A stretch of DNA of 64,000 nucleotides from Cellulomonas fimi ATCC 484 (GTDB lineage: Bacteria > Actinomycetota > Actinomycetes > Actinomycetales > Cellulomonadaceae), in the NCBI RefSeq assembly GCF_000212695.1, contig NC_015514.1:310001-374000 (forward strand). Reading direction: 5' to 3'. Made by a program: the position numbers and the translations under genes. Each line of letters begins with the position of its first letter. Position 1 is the first letter of the stretch. The notes under the pieces were generated by a model. That model had not been told where the DNA came from. It saw nothing but the letters and a program-made list of their open reading frames with translations, and ran no database searches. Shown here piece by piece: positions 53,428-63,277 of this stretch.

Positions 53428-53433
53428 TAGCGT
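53428..53433 (+). promoter_or_regulatory. Candidate -10 box for the SDR gene
   Basis: TAGCGT lies about 53 bp before the GTG at 53487, which has its own GAGGAG ribosome-binding site, so this transcript would have a leader. No clear -35 is seen. Confidence 0.35.
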
Positions 53434-53486
53434 GGTCGGGTCGCGTGGGGAAGCGGGCGCGCGCCGGCTCGACCGAGGAGTCCGCC

Positions 53487-54284
53487 GTGTCCGTCACCCC
53501 CGACCAGCCCCGTCCGCTCGCCGTCGTCACCGGTGCGTCCAGCGGCATCGGCCTCGAGCTCGCGTCGTGCTTCGCGGCCGGCGGCTTCGACCTGCTCCTC
53601 ACGGCCGACGACGCGACCGTCGCGGTCGTCGCCGACCGGCTCGCGGGCGACGTCGCCGTCCGGCACGTCCAGGCCGACCTCGCGACGGCGGACGGCGTCC
53701 GCACGCTCGTCGAGGAGGTGCGCGCGCTCGGGCGTCCCGTCGACGCGCTCGCGCTCAACGCCGGCACGGGCCAGGGCGGTCCCTTCGTCGAGACGCCGCT
53801 CGACGGCGACCTGGAGACGGTCCGGCTCAACGTCGAGTCGACGGTGCGGCTCGCGAAGGCGCTCGTGCCGCCCATGGTCGAGCGTGGCGCGGGCCGCGTG
53901 CTCGTCACCGCGTCGACCGCGGCGCTCATGCCCGGGCCGTACTACGCGACCTACGCGGCGTCGAAGTCGTTCGTGCTGTCGTTCGCCGAGGCGCTGCGGC
54001 ACGAGCTCAAGGACACGGGCGTGACGGTCACCGCGCTCCTGCCCGGGCCGACCGACACGGAGTTCTTCGAGCGCGCCGACATGGAGGACACGCGCGTCGC
54101 GCACGGGAAGAAGGACGACCCGGCCGACGTGGCGCGCCAGGGGTTCGAGGCGCTCATGGCGGGCAAGGACAAGGTCGTCGTCCGCTCCGCGCAGCCGCTC
54201 TCGCAGGCGGCCGCGGCCAAGGTCCTCCCCGACCGCGCGAAGGCGGCGATGCACGCCACCTACACCAAGCCCCAGGACGGTTGA
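53487..54284 (+). CDS. Short-chain dehydrogenase/reductase
   Basis: A 265-residue classical-type SDR. Cofactor motif VTGASSGIGLELA, ALNAGTG in place of the NNAG motif, catalytic Ser in VTASTAAL and YxxxK as YAASK. After it come the substrate loop LLPGPTDTEFFERADM and a helical C terminus. The ARHVQADLATAD position suggests NADP or NAD binding near an Asp. It reduces or oxidises an alcohol/ketone; the substrate is unknown. GTG at 53487 follows GAGGAG. Confidence 0.92.
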   Translation: MSVTPDQPRPLAVVTGASSGIGLELASCFAAGGFDLLLTADDATVAVVADRLAGDVAVRHVQADLATADGVRTLVEEVRALGRPVDALALNAGTGQGGPFVETPLDGDLETVRLNVESTVRLAKALVPPMVERGAGRVLVTASTAALMPGPYYATYAASKSFVLSFAEALRHELKDTGVTVTALLPGPTDTEFFERADMEDTRVAHGKKDDPADVARQGFEALMAGKDKVVVRSAQPLSQAAAAKVLPDRAKAAMHATYTKPQDG

Positions 54285-54322
54285 TCCGCGCCCTCCCCAC
54301 GGCGCGCACCCTCCCCCCGGAG

Positions 54323-54342
54323 CCCCCTGGGAGGTCAGGGGG
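54323..54342. terminator. Terminator between SDR and Fe-S oxidoreductase genes
   Basis: Arms CCCCCTG (54323-54329) and CAGGGGG (54336-54342) with a 6-nt loop overlap the Fe-S gene's stop codon (54335-54337) and can serve the convergent SDR transcript. Confidence 0.5.
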
Positions 54343-56575
54343 TGGGGGCGCGGAGGGAGTCGCGCAGGAGGACCGCGATGTCGGCGACCTCCGGCACACC
54401 CACCGCGGCACGCGCGGCAGGTGCAGGGGTGCCGGGCGCGGTCGCGGGCGCGTCGGGGCTGTGCGTGCCGACCGGCTCGGTCGCGCGGGCGGCGGAGACG
54501 GCGGCGACCCCGTCGGAGAGCATGACGGTGCAGAAGGGGCACGCGGTCGCGACGACGTCGGCCCCCGTGGCGACGGCCTCCTCGGCGCGCGCGGCGTTGA
54601 TGCGGGTGCCCGTCGACTCCTCCATCCACATGCGCGCACCGCCCGCGCCGCAGCAGAACGACGCCTCCTGGTTGCGCGGCATCTCGGCGAGCTCGACGCC
54701 GGGCAGCGCGGCGAGCAGCTCGCGCGGGGGCGTGTACACCTGGTTGTGCCGGCCGAGGTAGCAGGGGTCGTGGTAGGTGATCGTGCGCCCGTCGACGGGA
54801 CCGGCCGACGCGGGGTCGGCGGGGACCAGGCGCCCCTCGGCGACGAGGCGGTTGAGCAGCTCGGTGTGGTGCAGGACCTCGAACCGGCCACCGAGCTGCG
54901 GGTACTCGCGGCTGATGGTGTTGAAGCAGTGCGCGCACGTGACGACGATCCGCTGCGCGCCGGCCTCCGTGAGCACCTCGACGTTCTGCGACGCGAGCAT
55001 CTGGTAGAGCAGCTCGTTGCCGGCGCGGCGCGCGGGGTCGCCCGTGCACGTCTCGCCGTCGCCGAGGACGGCGAACGAGACGCCGGCGACGTGCAGCAGC
55101 TCGGCGACGGCGCGTGTCGTCTTCTTGGCGCGGTCCTCGTAGGCGCCCGCGCAGCCGACCCAGAACAGGTAGTCGACGTCGGCGGCGGACTCGACGTCGG
55201 CGCCGACGACGGGCACGTCGAAGTCGAGGCCCTTCGCCCAGTCGAGCCGCGCCCGCGCGGGCAGCCCCCACGGGTTGCCCTGCCGCTCGAGCTTCGTGAA
55301 CGTGCCGCCGAGCTCCTTGGGGAACGCGGACTCCATGAGCACCTGGTAGCGGCGGATGTCGAGGATCGTGTCGACGTGCTCGATGTCGACGGGGCACTGC
55401 TGCACGCACGCGCCGCAGGTCGTGCAGTCCCACAGCGCCTCGGCGTCGATCACGCCCGACCCGACGAGGTCGATGCCCGCGTGCGGGTCGGCGTCGGCCC
55501 CGGCAGCGGCCGCAGCGCGCAGGTAGGGCGCCGTCGCGGCGGCGTGGTCACGCAGCGACAGCATGACGAGCTTGGGGGACAGGGGCTTGCCGGTGGCCCA
55601 GGCGGGGCACTGGTCCTGGCAGCGGCCGCACTCGGTGCAGGTCGCGGTGTCGAGGAGCTGCTTCCAGGTGAGGTCCTCGACGGCGCCGGCGCCGAGGCGG
55701 GCGTCGTCGGGCAGGTCCTCGAGCGCGGCGAGGTCGACGGCGGTGCCGTCGGCGAGGGTGAGGGGCCGGAGCGGCCCGAGCGCGGGACCGCCCGCGGGCT
55801 CGCGCCGGGCGTAGACGTTGACGACGGCGAGGAACCGGTGCCAGGCGACGCCCATGGTGGGCTGCAGGCCGACGACGACGAACCACGACATCGACACGAC
55901 GATCTTCACGGTCGCGACGACGACCACGGCGTCGCGCAGCACCGCGGGGTCGGCGGCGGACCACGCCCCGCCGAACCACGCGGTGAGCGGGAAGTGCAGC
56001 GCCAGCCCTTCGTGCCCGGCCTGCGTGAGCAGCGCGTGCTCGAGGCCGCGCAGCACGAGCACGGCGGCGACGACGAGGAAGACGGTGGCCTCGACGAAGT
56101 AGGCCTGCGCCTGGTTCGACCCGAAGAAGCGGGACCGGCGGCGCTGCGTCTCGTCCCCGCGGGGGGAGATGCGCAGGCGCAGCACGAACAGCGCGACGAT
56201 GCCGAGGAGCGAGGCCCAGGCGAACGCCTCGATGAGCCACTCCAGGGGCCACAGGTGCCCGATGAGCGGCAGTGCCCACGTCGGGTCGACGACCTGCCCG
56301 TACCCGGCGACGAGCGTGAGCACGAGCAGCGGGAACGACACCATGACGACCCAGTGCGCGACGCGCACGACGGGCCGGTGCTGGAACCGCCCGTGCCCGA
56401 CGACCTCCCGGAGCAGCGTGCCCAGGCGGGTGCGGACGGGACCGGAGCGCCCGGGGGCGGACCGCCCGATGCGCACCGTGCGGACGATCTCGACGACGCC
56501 ACGGGAGAACAGCGCGACGCCGATCGCGGTCGCGACGAGGACGACCGCCAGGCACACCCACTGCAGCACGCTCAC
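54335..56575 (-). CDS. Membrane-bound (Fe-S) oxidoreductase, heterodisulfide-reductase-like
   Basis: A 746-residue protein. Residues ~1-260 contain five or six transmembrane helices of a respiratory-type membrane domain ([18 protein letters not shown] has His residues suited to haem binding). Then come two 4Fe-4S ferredoxin motifs, [12 protein letters not shown] and [12 protein letters not shown], and two CCG domains (CAHCF with [21 protein letters not shown] and ACPFC). This matches actinobacterial (Fe-S)-binding proteins thought to move electrons between quinones and a cytoplasmic partner such as acyl-CoA or thiol redox. GTG at 56575 is chosen from the -10 box 6 nt upstream. Confidence 0.9.
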   Translation of the reverse strand: MSVLQWVCLAVVLVATAIGVALFSRGVVEIVRTVRIGRSAPGRSGPVRTRLGTLLREVVGHGRFQHRPVVRVAHWVVMVSFPLLVLTLVAGYGQVVDPTWALPLIGHLWPLEWLIEAFAWASLLGIVALFVLRLRISPRGDETQRRRSRFFGSNQAQAYFVEATVFLVVAAVLVLRGLEHALLTQAGHEGLALHFPLTAWFGGAWSAADPAVLRDAVVVVATVKIVVSMSWFVVVGLQPTMGVAWHRFLAVVNVYARREPAGGPALGPLRPLTLADGTAVDLAALEDLPDDARLGAGAVEDLTWKQLLDTATCTECGRCQDQCPAWATGKPLSPKLVMLSLRDHAAATAPYLRAAAAAGADADPHAGIDLVGSGVIDAEALWDCTTCGACVQQCPVDIEHVDTILDIRRYQVLMESAFPKELGGTFTKLERQGNPWGLPARARLDWAKGLDFDVPVVGADVESAADVDYLFWVGCAGAYEDRAKKTTRAVAELLHVAGVSFAVLGDGETCTGDPARRAGNELLYQMLASQNVEVLTEAGAQRIVVTCAHCFNTISREYPQLGGRFEVLHHTELLNRLVAEGRLVPADPASAGPVDGRTITYHDPCYLGRHNQVYTPPRELLAALPGVELAEMPRNQEASFCCGAGGARMWMEESTGTRINAARAEEAVATGADVVATACPFCTVMLSDGVAAVSAARATEPVGTHSPDAPATAPGTPAPAARAAVGVPEVADIAVLLRDSLRAPTP

Positions 56576-56581
56576 GCGCAC

Positions 56582-56587
56582 ACGGTA
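56582..56587 (-). promoter_or_regulatory. -10 box for leaderless Fe-S oxidoreductase gene
   Basis: TACCGT on the minus strand is followed after 6 nt by the GTG at 56575. There is no ribosome-binding site. Confidence 0.5.
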
Positions 56588-56705
56588 ACCGCGCGCCGCC
56601 GGGGCGCCCCGGGACGTCCGCGGGACCTGCGAGACGGCGGGACCCAGGTCCCTGGCGGCCGCGCGCTCGTGGTGCTGCGTGGGAGAGGCATGGGAAACCG
56701 GTTGG

Positions 56706-56711
56706 TAGACT
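56706..56711 (+). promoter_or_regulatory. -10 box for the mrp operon
   Basis: TAGACT lies 63 bp before the mrpA GTG in a short AT-richer stretch; the transcript would have a leader with GGAG upstream of the start. A -35 match is poor. Confidence 0.4.
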
Positions 56712-56774
56712 CTTGACCAATTCCCACGAGCCTCCCGACCGACCACCCGCCCCCGACAGGACGGAGCCGGACGC

Positions 56775-59700
56775 GTGCTGCTGCTGCTCGCCGTGCACCT
56801 CGCAGCAGCCCTTGCCGCGCCCGCCCTGGTCAGGCTCCTGGGCCGCCGCGCGTTCTGGGTGCTGGCGCTCGCGCCGGCGTCGGCCGCCGTGTGGGCGCTC
56901 ACGTGGACGCAGCAGGTGCAGGCCGGGACGGGGCCCGTCGAGCAGGTCGAGTGGATCCCGGCGCTCGGGCTCGAGCTGACGTTCCGGCTCGACACCCTGT
57001 CGTGGTTCATGACGCTCGTCGTGGGCGGCGTCGGGGCCCTCGTCCTCGTGTACTGCGCGGGCTACTTCGCGACGTCCGCGCACGGGCTGGGCCGGTTCGG
57101 CGGGGTGTTCGTCGCGTTCGCGGGCGCGATGCTCGGCCTGGTCACGGCCGACGACATGCTCCTGCTGTTCGTGTTCTGGGAGCTGACGACGGTGATGTCG
57201 TACCTGCTCATCGGGCACTACGCGGAGCGCAAGGCGAGCCGTCGCGCGGCGATGCAGGCGATCGTGCTCACCACCGCGGGCGGGCTGGCGATGCTCGTCG
57301 GCCTCGTCCTGCTCGGCGAGGCGGCGGGCACGTACCGGCTCTCGGAGGTCGTCGCGGACCCGCCGGTCGGCACGACAACGACGGTCGCGGTCGTGTGCCT
57401 GCTCGCGGGTGCGGCGACGAAGTCCGCGCTGCTGCCGTTCCACTTCTGGCTGCCCGCCGCGATGGCCGCGCCGACGCCCGTGAGCGCCTACCTGCACGCG
57501 GCGGCGATGGTCAAGGCCGGCGTGTACCTCGTCGCGCGGTTCGCGCCCGCGTTCGGGACCGACCCCGTGTGGCGGTGGACCGTCGTCGTGCTGGGCTGCG
57601 GCACGCTGCTGCTCGGCGGGTACCGCGCGCTGCGGCAGCACGACCTCAAGCTCGTGCTCGCGTTCGGCACCGTGAGCCAGCTCGGGCTGCTGGTGCTGCT
57701 CGTCGGGCTCGGCACGCAGGCGACCGCGCTCGCGGGCCTCGCGATGATCGGCGCGCACGCGATGTTCAAGGCGGCGCTGTTCCTCGTCGTCGGCGTCGTG
57801 GACGCGGCGACCGGCACGCGTGACCTGCGGCGGCTGTCGGGCGTCGGCAAGGAGCTGCCGCTGACGGCGCTCGCGGGCGGCCTCGCGACGGCGTCGATGA
57901 TCGGCCTGCCGCCCTTCGCGGGGTACGTCGCCAAGGAGGCGGGCCTCGAGGCGCTCGCGCACCTCGACGAGGGTGCGCTCGGCCCGGTCGTGCTGACCGC
58001 GGTCGCGGTCGGGTCGGCCCTGACGGTCGCGTACGGCCTGCGGCTGTGGTGGGGCGCGTTCTCGACCAAGCCCGCGGTGCTCCCGGCGACGGCGGCGCCC
58101 GACCCGGCCAGCGGCCCGCGGCTCGACGAGGGCGCCCGCCCGGACGAGCCCCCCGCACCCATCACGCACCCGACGCTGCTGCTCGTGTGGCCCGCGATGG
58201 CGCTCGCGGTGCTCGGCGTGCTCGTGGCGCTGCTGCCGCACCTCGGCGAGGACCTGCTGCTGCCGTACGCGGAGACCTACCCCGTCGGCGAGCCCGGGCA
58301 CCTCGTGCTGTGGGCCGGGTTCACGCCGGTGCTCGCGCTGACCGTGGGCATCCTCGTCGTCGGTGCGCTCCTGTTCGGTGCTCGCGCGCGCGTCGAGCGC
58401 TGGCAGTCCGGCCTCTACCGCGGGCCCGAGGCGGACCAGGTGTACCGCCGCTTCATGCGCCGGCTCGACGACGTCGCGGCCGACGTCACGGCCGTCTCGC
58501 AGCGCGGCTCGCTCCCGCTGTACCTGGGGATCGTGCTGCTCGTCTTCGTCGTCTCGGTCGGCAGCGTGCTGCTCACGCAGACGTCCGTCCCGACGGCGGT
58601 CGTGCCGTGGGACCACCCGGGCCAGCTCGTGTTCGCCGCGGTCGCCGCGGTGTCGGCGATCCTCGCGGCCCGCGCGCGCCGGCGGCTCAAGGCGGTCATC
58701 CTGCTCGGGATCGGCGGCTACGCGGTCGCGGGCCTGTTCCTGCTGCACGGCGCACCCGACCTCGCGCTGACGCAGGTCCTCGTCGAGACCGTGACGCTGG
58801 TCGTGTTCGTGCTGGTGCTGCGCCGCCTGCCCCCGTACTTCTCGGACCGGCCGCTGGCGGCCAGCCGGTGGCTGCGGCTCGGCATCGGGCTCGCGGCGGG
58901 CCTGACCGTCGCCGGGATCGCGCTCGTCGCACCGGGCGCCCGCGTGCACCTGCCGGTCTCCGAGCACTTCGCGGAGGAGGCCGTCGCGTGGGGCGGCGGC
59001 AAGAACATCGTCAACGTGACCCTCGTCGACATCCGCGCGTGGGACACCATGGGCGAGATCTCGGTCCTGCTCGTGGCCGCGACGGGTGTCGCGTCGCTCG
59101 TGTTCCTCTCGCGCCGCGGCGGGGCGATCTTCCGTGCCGACGACGCGCCCGCCGACCGTGCCGTGTGGGGCGGCAGCACGGACCCGATGGCCGCGCTGCG
59201 GCGCCCCCCGGGAACGCCCGCACGTTCCGACGCGCCGTCGTCGTCCGCACGGGACCGCCAGTGGCTCAGCGCGGTCCGCACGCTCGCGCCCCAGCGCCGG
59301 TCCGTGGTGTTCGAGGTCGTCGTCCGGCTGCTGTTCCACACGATGATCGTGTACTCCGTCTACCTGCTGTTCTCCGGCCACAACGCGCCCGGCGGCGGCT
59401 TCGCCGCGGGGCTCGTCACGGGCATCGCGCTGGTCGTCCGCTACCTCGCGGGCGGCCGGTACGAGCTCGGCGAGGCAGCCCCCGTGCAGCCCGGTCTGCT
59501 GCTGGGTCTCGGGCTGTTCCTGTCCGCGGGCGTCGGTCTCGTCGCGCAGCTCGCGGGCGGGTCGGTGCTGCAGTCCTGGATCGTCGACATCCACCTGCCC
59601 GTGATCGGCGACCTCCACCTGGTCACGAGCCTGTTCTTCGACGTGGGCGTCTACCTCGTCGTCGTCGGCCTCGTGCTCGACATCCTGCGCAGCCTGGGCG

Positions 59701-59798
59701 CCGAGATCGACCGGCGTGCCGAGACCGGCGAGGACGACACGTCCGAGGAGCCGACCGCCGACCGGGCGTTCGCCGAGCGCGGAGGGCCGGGCCGATGA
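56775..59798 (+). CDS. mrpA: Mrp Na+/H+ antiporter subunit A (fused A+B)
   Basis: A 1007-residue membrane protein. The N-terminal part is NuoL-like ([65 protein letters not shown] with the conserved Lys/Glu/His of the proton path). After ~residue 770 comes the MrpB-like domain ([34 protein letters not shown]), so no separate mrpB follows. It forms the main ion-translocating subunit of the seven-part antiporter that expels Na+ and keeps cytoplasmic pH. The GTG at 56775 follows GGAG. Confidence 0.95.
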   Translation: MLLLLAVHLAAALAAPALVRLLGRRAFWVLALAPASAAVWALTWTQQVQAGTGPVEQVEWIPALGLELTFRLDTLSWFMTLVVGGVGALVLVYCAGYFATSAHGLGRFGGVFVAFAGAMLGLVTADDMLLLFVFWELTTVMSYLLIGHYAERKASRRAAMQAIVLTTAGGLAMLVGLVLLGEAAGTYRLSEVVADPPVGTTTTVAVVCLLAGAATKSALLPFHFWLPAAMAAPTPVSAYLHAAAMVKAGVYLVARFAPAFGTDPVWRWTVVVLGCGTLLLGGYRALRQHDLKLVLAFGTVSQLGLLVLLVGLGTQATALAGLAMIGAHAMFKAALFLVVGVVDAATGTRDLRRLSGVGKELPLTALAGGLATASMIGLPPFAGYVAKEAGLEALAHLDEGALGPVVLTAVAVGSALTVAYGLRLWWGAFSTKPAVLPATAAPDPASGPRLDEGARPDEPPAPITHPTLLLVWPAMALAVLGVLVALLPHLGEDLLLPYAETYPVGEPGHLVLWAGFTPVLALTVGILVVGALLFGARARVERWQSGLYRGPEADQVYRRFMRRLDDVAADVTAVSQRGSLPLYLGIVLLVFVVSVGSVLLTQTSVPTAVVPWDHPGQLVFAAVAAVSAILAARARRRLKAVILLGIGGYAVAGLFLLHGAPDLALTQVLVETVTLVVFVLVLRRLPPYFSDRPLAASRWLRLGIGLAAGLTVAGIALVAPGARVHLPVSEHFAEEAVAWGGGKNIVNVTLVDIRAWDTMGEISVLLVAATGVASLVFLSRRGGAIFRADDAPADRAVWGGSTDPMAALRRPPGTPARSDAPSSSARDRQWLSAVRTLAPQRRSVVFEVVVRLLFHTMIVYSVYLLFSGHNAPGGGFAAGLVTGIALVVRYLAGGRYELGEAAPVQPGLLLGLGLFLSAGVGLVAQLAGGSVLQSWIVDIHLPVIGDLHLVTSLFFDVGVYLVVVGLVLDILRSLGAEIDRRAETGEDDTSEEPTADRAFAERGGPGR

Positions 59799-60298
59799 TC
59801 GACATGAGCCCCAACCTCGTCCTGGTCGCCGCGATCGCGGTGCTCGTGACGGCGGGCGTCTACCTGCTGCTCGAGCGGAGCCTGTCGCGCGTCCTGGTCG
59901 GCGTCGTGCTGCTCGGCAACGGCGCGAACCTGCTGTTCCTGGTCGCGGGCGGCGCCGCCGGCCGGCCCCCGATCGTCGGCGCGACGCCCGAGGGGCGGAT
60001 GAGCGACCCGCTGCCGCAGGCGATGGTCCTCACCGCGATCGTCATCACCCTCGGCCTGTCCGCGTTCCTGCTGGCCATGGCGTACCGGTCGTGGCAGCTG
60101 CACCGTCACGACGAGGTGCAGGACGACGTCGAGGACCGCCGCATCGCGCGGCTCGCCGCCATCGACGAACGCGCCACGACCGACGACGACACCGAGGGCA
60201 CCGGCGGTCCCACCCTCGACGAGGAGGCCGCCGAGATCCGCGACGAGACCGACGAGGGCGCACCCGCGCGCACGGCAGCAGAGGAGGCGAGCCGATGA
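59795..60298 (+). CDS. mrpC: Mrp antiporter subunit C (NuoK-like)
   Basis: A 167-residue protein: three NuoK-like transmembrane helices (LVLVAAIAVLVTAGVYLLLERSLSRVLVGVVLLGNGANLLFLVAGG, AMVLTAIVITLGLSAFLLAMAYRSW) and an acidic C-terminal tail of ~60 residues that is longer than usual. It overlaps mrpA by 4 bp. Confidence 0.95.
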   Translation: MIDMSPNLVLVAAIAVLVTAGVYLLLERSLSRVLVGVVLLGNGANLLFLVAGGAAGRPPIVGATPEGRMSDPLPQAMVLTAIVITLGLSAFLLAMAYRSWQLHRHDEVQDDVEDRRIARLAAIDERATTDDDTEGTGGPTLDEEAAEIRDETDEGAPARTAAEEASR

Positions 60299-61869
60299 CC
60301 GACTGGACCTGGCTCGTCCCGCTGCCGGTGGTCGTGCCGCTGTCCGCCGCGGGCCTCGCGCTCGCGCTGTACCGCCGCCCGACGCTGCAGCGCGTCGTCA
60401 GCGTCGTCGCGCTCACGATCGTGGTCGTCGTCTCGGGGGCGCTGCTCGTCCTGGCCGACGAGGGGCCGCTCGTCGTCGACGTGGGCGACTGGGCCGCGCC
60501 CGTCGGGATCAACCTCGTCGTCGACCGGCTCGCGGCGCTCATGCTCACCGTCTCCGCGACCGTCACCCTGTGCGTCCTGCTGTACTCCCTCGCGCAGGGC
60601 CAGGAGGACGACGAGGAGTCCGCGCCGATCTCGATCTTCCACCCGACGTACCTCGTGCTGACCGCGGGCGTCGCGAACGCGTTCCTGTCCGGGGACCTGT
60701 TCAACATCTACGTCGGCTTCGAGATCCTGCTCGCCGCGTCGTTCGTGCTGCTCACGCTCGGCGGCACGCGCGAGCGGATCCGGGCGGGGACGATCTACGT
60801 CGTCATGGCGCTGCTGTCGTCCGTGCTGTTCCTCGTCGCGCTCGCCGCGACGTACGCCGCGACGGGCACGGTCAACCTCGCGCAGCTCGCGCTGCGGCTG
60901 CCCGAGATCGACCCCGGCGTGCGCCTCCTCCTGCAGGTGCTGCTGGTCCTCGCGTTCGCGATCAAGGCCGCCGTCTTCCCCCTGTCCGCATGGCTGCCCG
61001 ACTCCTACCCGACCGCCCCCGCACCCGTCACCGCCGTGTTCGCGGGCCTGCTCACCAAGGTCGGCGTGTACGCGATCATCCGCACCCAGACGCTGCTGTT
61101 CCCCGAGGGGCGGCTCGACGACGTCCTCATGTGGGCGGCGCTGGCCACGATGGTCGTCGCGATCCTCGGCGCCGTCGCGCAGGACGACATCAAGCGTCTG
61201 CTGTCGTTCACCCTGGTCAGCCACATCGGGTACATGGTGTTCGGCATCGCCCTGTCCACCGACGCCGGGTGGACCGCGGCGATCTACTACGTCGCCCACC
61301 ACATCACCGTGCAGACCGCGCTGTTCCTCGTCGTCGGGCTCGTGGAGCGCGTCGGCGGGTCGACGTCGCTGACCCGCCTCGGGGGCCTGGCGAAGATCGC
61401 GCCCGTGCTGGCCGTGCTCTTCTTCGTGCCCGCGATGAACCTCGCGGGAATCCCGCCGCTGTCGGGGTTCCTGGGCAAGCTCGGGCTGCTCGAGGCCGGC
61501 GTGCAGGTCGGCACGCCGCTCGCGTACGTCCTCGTCGCCGGATCCGTCGTGACGTCGCTGCTCACCCTGTACGCGCTGGTCAAGGCGTGGAACAAGGCGT
61601 TCTGGCAGGTCCCCGAGGAGCAGCGCCCGCCGACCCACCTGCCGTTCGGCATGGTCGGCCCCGCCGCTGCGCTCATCGTCGCCGGGCTCGTCCTCACGTT
61701 CGCCGCGGGGCCGCTGTACGCGTACACCGAGCGGGCGGCCGCGGCCCTGGCCGAGCGCACGCCCTACGTCGACGCGGTGCTGCCCGACGGCAAGCGCGGC
61801 AAGGGCGTGTCGGTCGACGTGACGGAGGAGGCCGCGCACGGCGACGACGCGGGGGAGGGCCACGGATGA
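60295..61869 (+). CDS. mrpD: Mrp antiporter subunit D (NuoN/M-like)
   Basis: A 524-residue membrane protein with ~14 helices. GDLFNIYVGFEILLAASFVLLTLGG holds the conserved Glu, IKAAVFPLSAWLPDSYPTAPAPVTAVFAGLLTKVGVYAIIR the Lys/Pro-containing discontinuous helix, and AQDDIKRLLSFTLVSHIGYM another typical motif. It is the second large ion-translocating subunit. The acidic/His C-terminal tail (DVTEEAAHGDDAGEGHG) is soluble. It overlaps both neighbours by 4 bp. Confidence 0.96.
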   Translation: MTDWTWLVPLPVVVPLSAAGLALALYRRPTLQRVVSVVALTIVVVVSGALLVLADEGPLVVDVGDWAAPVGINLVVDRLAALMLTVSATVTLCVLLYSLAQGQEDDEESAPISIFHPTYLVLTAGVANAFLSGDLFNIYVGFEILLAASFVLLTLGGTRERIRAGTIYVVMALLSSVLFLVALAATYAATGTVNLAQLALRLPEIDPGVRLLLQVLLVLAFAIKAAVFPLSAWLPDSYPTAPAPVTAVFAGLLTKVGVYAIIRTQTLLFPEGRLDDVLMWAALATMVVAILGAVAQDDIKRLLSFTLVSHIGYMVFGIALSTDAGWTAAIYYVAHHITVQTALFLVVGLVERVGGSTSLTRLGGLAKIAPVLAVLFFVPAMNLAGIPPLSGFLGKLGLLEAGVQVGTPLAYVLVAGSVVTSLLTLYALVKAWNKAFWQVPEEQRPPTHLPFGMVGPAAALIVAGLVLTFAAGPLYAYTERAAAALAERTPYVDAVLPDGKRGKGVSVDVTEEAAHGDDAGEGHG

Positions 61870-62411
61870 GCCTGCACCCCCGCCGCGCGCGCTGGCGCAC
61901 CCAGTGGGCGACCGTCGTCTGGCTGACCGCCGTGTGGGTCCTGCTGTGGGGCGACCTGTCGGTCGGCAACGTCCTGGCCGGGCTGGGCCTCGCCCTGCTC
62001 GTGACGACGGGCCTGCGGATGACGCCCATCCAGTTCGGCGGGCGGGTCCGCCCCGTCGCGGTCGTGGCGCTCGTCGGCCGGTTCGTCCTCGACCTGGTGC
62101 GCGCGTCCGCCGAGGTCAGCGCCATCGCGCTGCGGCCCCGCTACCAGCCGCACGGCGCCGTCATCGGCGTCCAGCTGCGCAGCCACTCCGACCTGTACCT
62201 CACGCTCACCGCCGAGCTGTGCTCGCTCGTGCCCGGCTCGCTCGTCGTCGAGGCGCACCGGCTCACCGGCATGCTGTACCTGCACGTGCTCGACGTCAGG
62301 ACGAGCGGCGGGATCGAGGGCGCGCGGCAGGCCGTCCTGGACCAGGAGGAGCGCGTGCTGCGCGCGTTCGCGTCCGACGAGGAGCTGCGCGCCGCGGGGG
62401 TGCCCACATGA
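61866..62411 (+). CDS. mrpE: Mrp antiporter subunit E
   Basis: A 181-residue MnhE/MrpE protein with two transmembrane helices near the N terminus (VVWLTAVWVLLWGDLSVGNVLAGLGLALLVTTGL) and a C-terminal cytosolic domain (ITAELCSLVPGSLVVE-type segment, here LTAELCSLVPGSLVVEAH). It is needed for assembly of the Mrp complex. Overlaps its neighbours by 4 bp. Confidence 0.94.
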   Translation: MSLHPRRARWRTQWATVVWLTAVWVLLWGDLSVGNVLAGLGLALLVTTGLRMTPIQFGGRVRPVAVVALVGRFVLDLVRASAEVSAIALRPRYQPHGAVIGVQLRSHSDLYLTLTAELCSLVPGSLVVEAHRLTGMLYLHVLDVRTSGGIEGARQAVLDQEERVLRAFASDEELRAAGVPT

Positions 62412-62797
62412 TCGTCGTCGCCGTCGTCTGCACCGTGATGCTCGTCGTGGGCGCCGCGCTCGCGATCGTGCGGGCCGAGAAGGGCCCGTCGATGCTGGAC
62501 CGGACCGTCGCGCTGGACGTCGTCGTCGCGACCATGATCGTCGGCGTCGCGCTGTACGCCGCCGTGCACCGGCGGGCCGACGTGGTCCCGGTCCTCGTGG
62601 TGCTGTCCCTCGTGGGCTTCGTCGGCTCGGTGACGATCGCGCGGTTCGCGGCCGTCGAGCCCGAGGGGGAGGGCCGGGTGAGGACGCGCGAGGAGCTCGC
62701 CGCCGAGGAGGCCGCCCGGGTCGAGGAGCAGCGCGAGGCGCAGGCCCACGAGCACGAGGAGCACCACGGCGGCGGCGCCGAGGGGGAGGTCCGATGA
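62408..62797 (+). CDS. mrpF: Mrp antiporter subunit F
   Basis: A 129-residue MrpF: three helices with AIVRAEKGPSMLDRTVALDVVVATMIVGVALYA, the conserved RxxxGPSxxDRxVALD motif. The C-terminal 45 residues are Glu/His-rich, an extension beyond usual MrpF length (~90). Small membrane subunit of the antiporter. Confidence 0.94.
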   Translation: MIVVAVVCTVMLVVGAALAIVRAEKGPSMLDRTVALDVVVATMIVGVALYAAVHRRADVVPVLVVLSLVGFVGSVTIARFAAVEPEGEGRVRTREELAAEEAARVEEQREAQAHEHEEHHGGGAEGEVR

Positions 62798-63231
62798 ACC
62801 ACTGGTGGGACACCCTCGCGGACGTCGTGTCGATGGTCTGCCTGCTCGGCGGGTCGCTGCTCGCGCTCGCGGCCGGCGTCGGCGCGCTGCGGTTCCCCGA
62901 CCTGCTGTCGCGCATGCACGCCGCGACGAAGCCGCAGGTCCTCGGGCTCGTGCTGTGCCTCGTCGGGCTCGCGCTGCGGCTGCGGTCGGGCGGCGCGGTG
63001 TGGGCGCTCGTGCTCGTCGCCGTCTTCCAGATGCTCACCGCGCCCGTCGCCGCGCACATGGTCGGCCGGGCCGGGTACCGGACCGGCAAGGTCCGCAGCG
63101 ACCTCCTGGTCGTCGACGAGCTCACGCGCGACCTGGAGCGGGCGGACGCCGACGCCGCCGCGGCCGGTGCGCCCGACCCGTCCGCCGACCGCCGACGCGA
63201 GCCGGGACGCGACGACATCGGGCCGCTGTGA
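62794..63231 (+). CDS. mrpG: Mrp antiporter subunit G
   Basis: A 145-residue MrpG with three helices: VSMVCLLGGSLLALAAGVGALRFPDLLSRMHAATKPQVLGLVLCLVGLAL contains the family motif LRFPDxxxRMHAATK. The C-terminal tail is Asp/Arg-rich. Last gene of the six-gene operon, which is complete because B is fused to A. Confidence 0.94.
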   Translation: MNHWWDTLADVVSMVCLLGGSLLALAAGVGALRFPDLLSRMHAATKPQVLGLVLCLVGLALRLRSGGAVWALVLVAVFQMLTAPVAAHMVGRAGYRTGKVRSDLLVVDELTRDLERADADAAAAGAPDPSADRRREPGRDDIGPL

Positions 63232-63277
63232 CCTCCTCGCCCCACCACGCGGGCCCGGGGAGGGGTTGAATCGGGGG

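Noticed and set aside
63266..63277. TTGAAT 6 nt before the ATG at 63278 as another leaderless promoter
   Set aside because: The second base is T rather than A, and a G-rich stretch upstream could serve as a ribosome-binding site.
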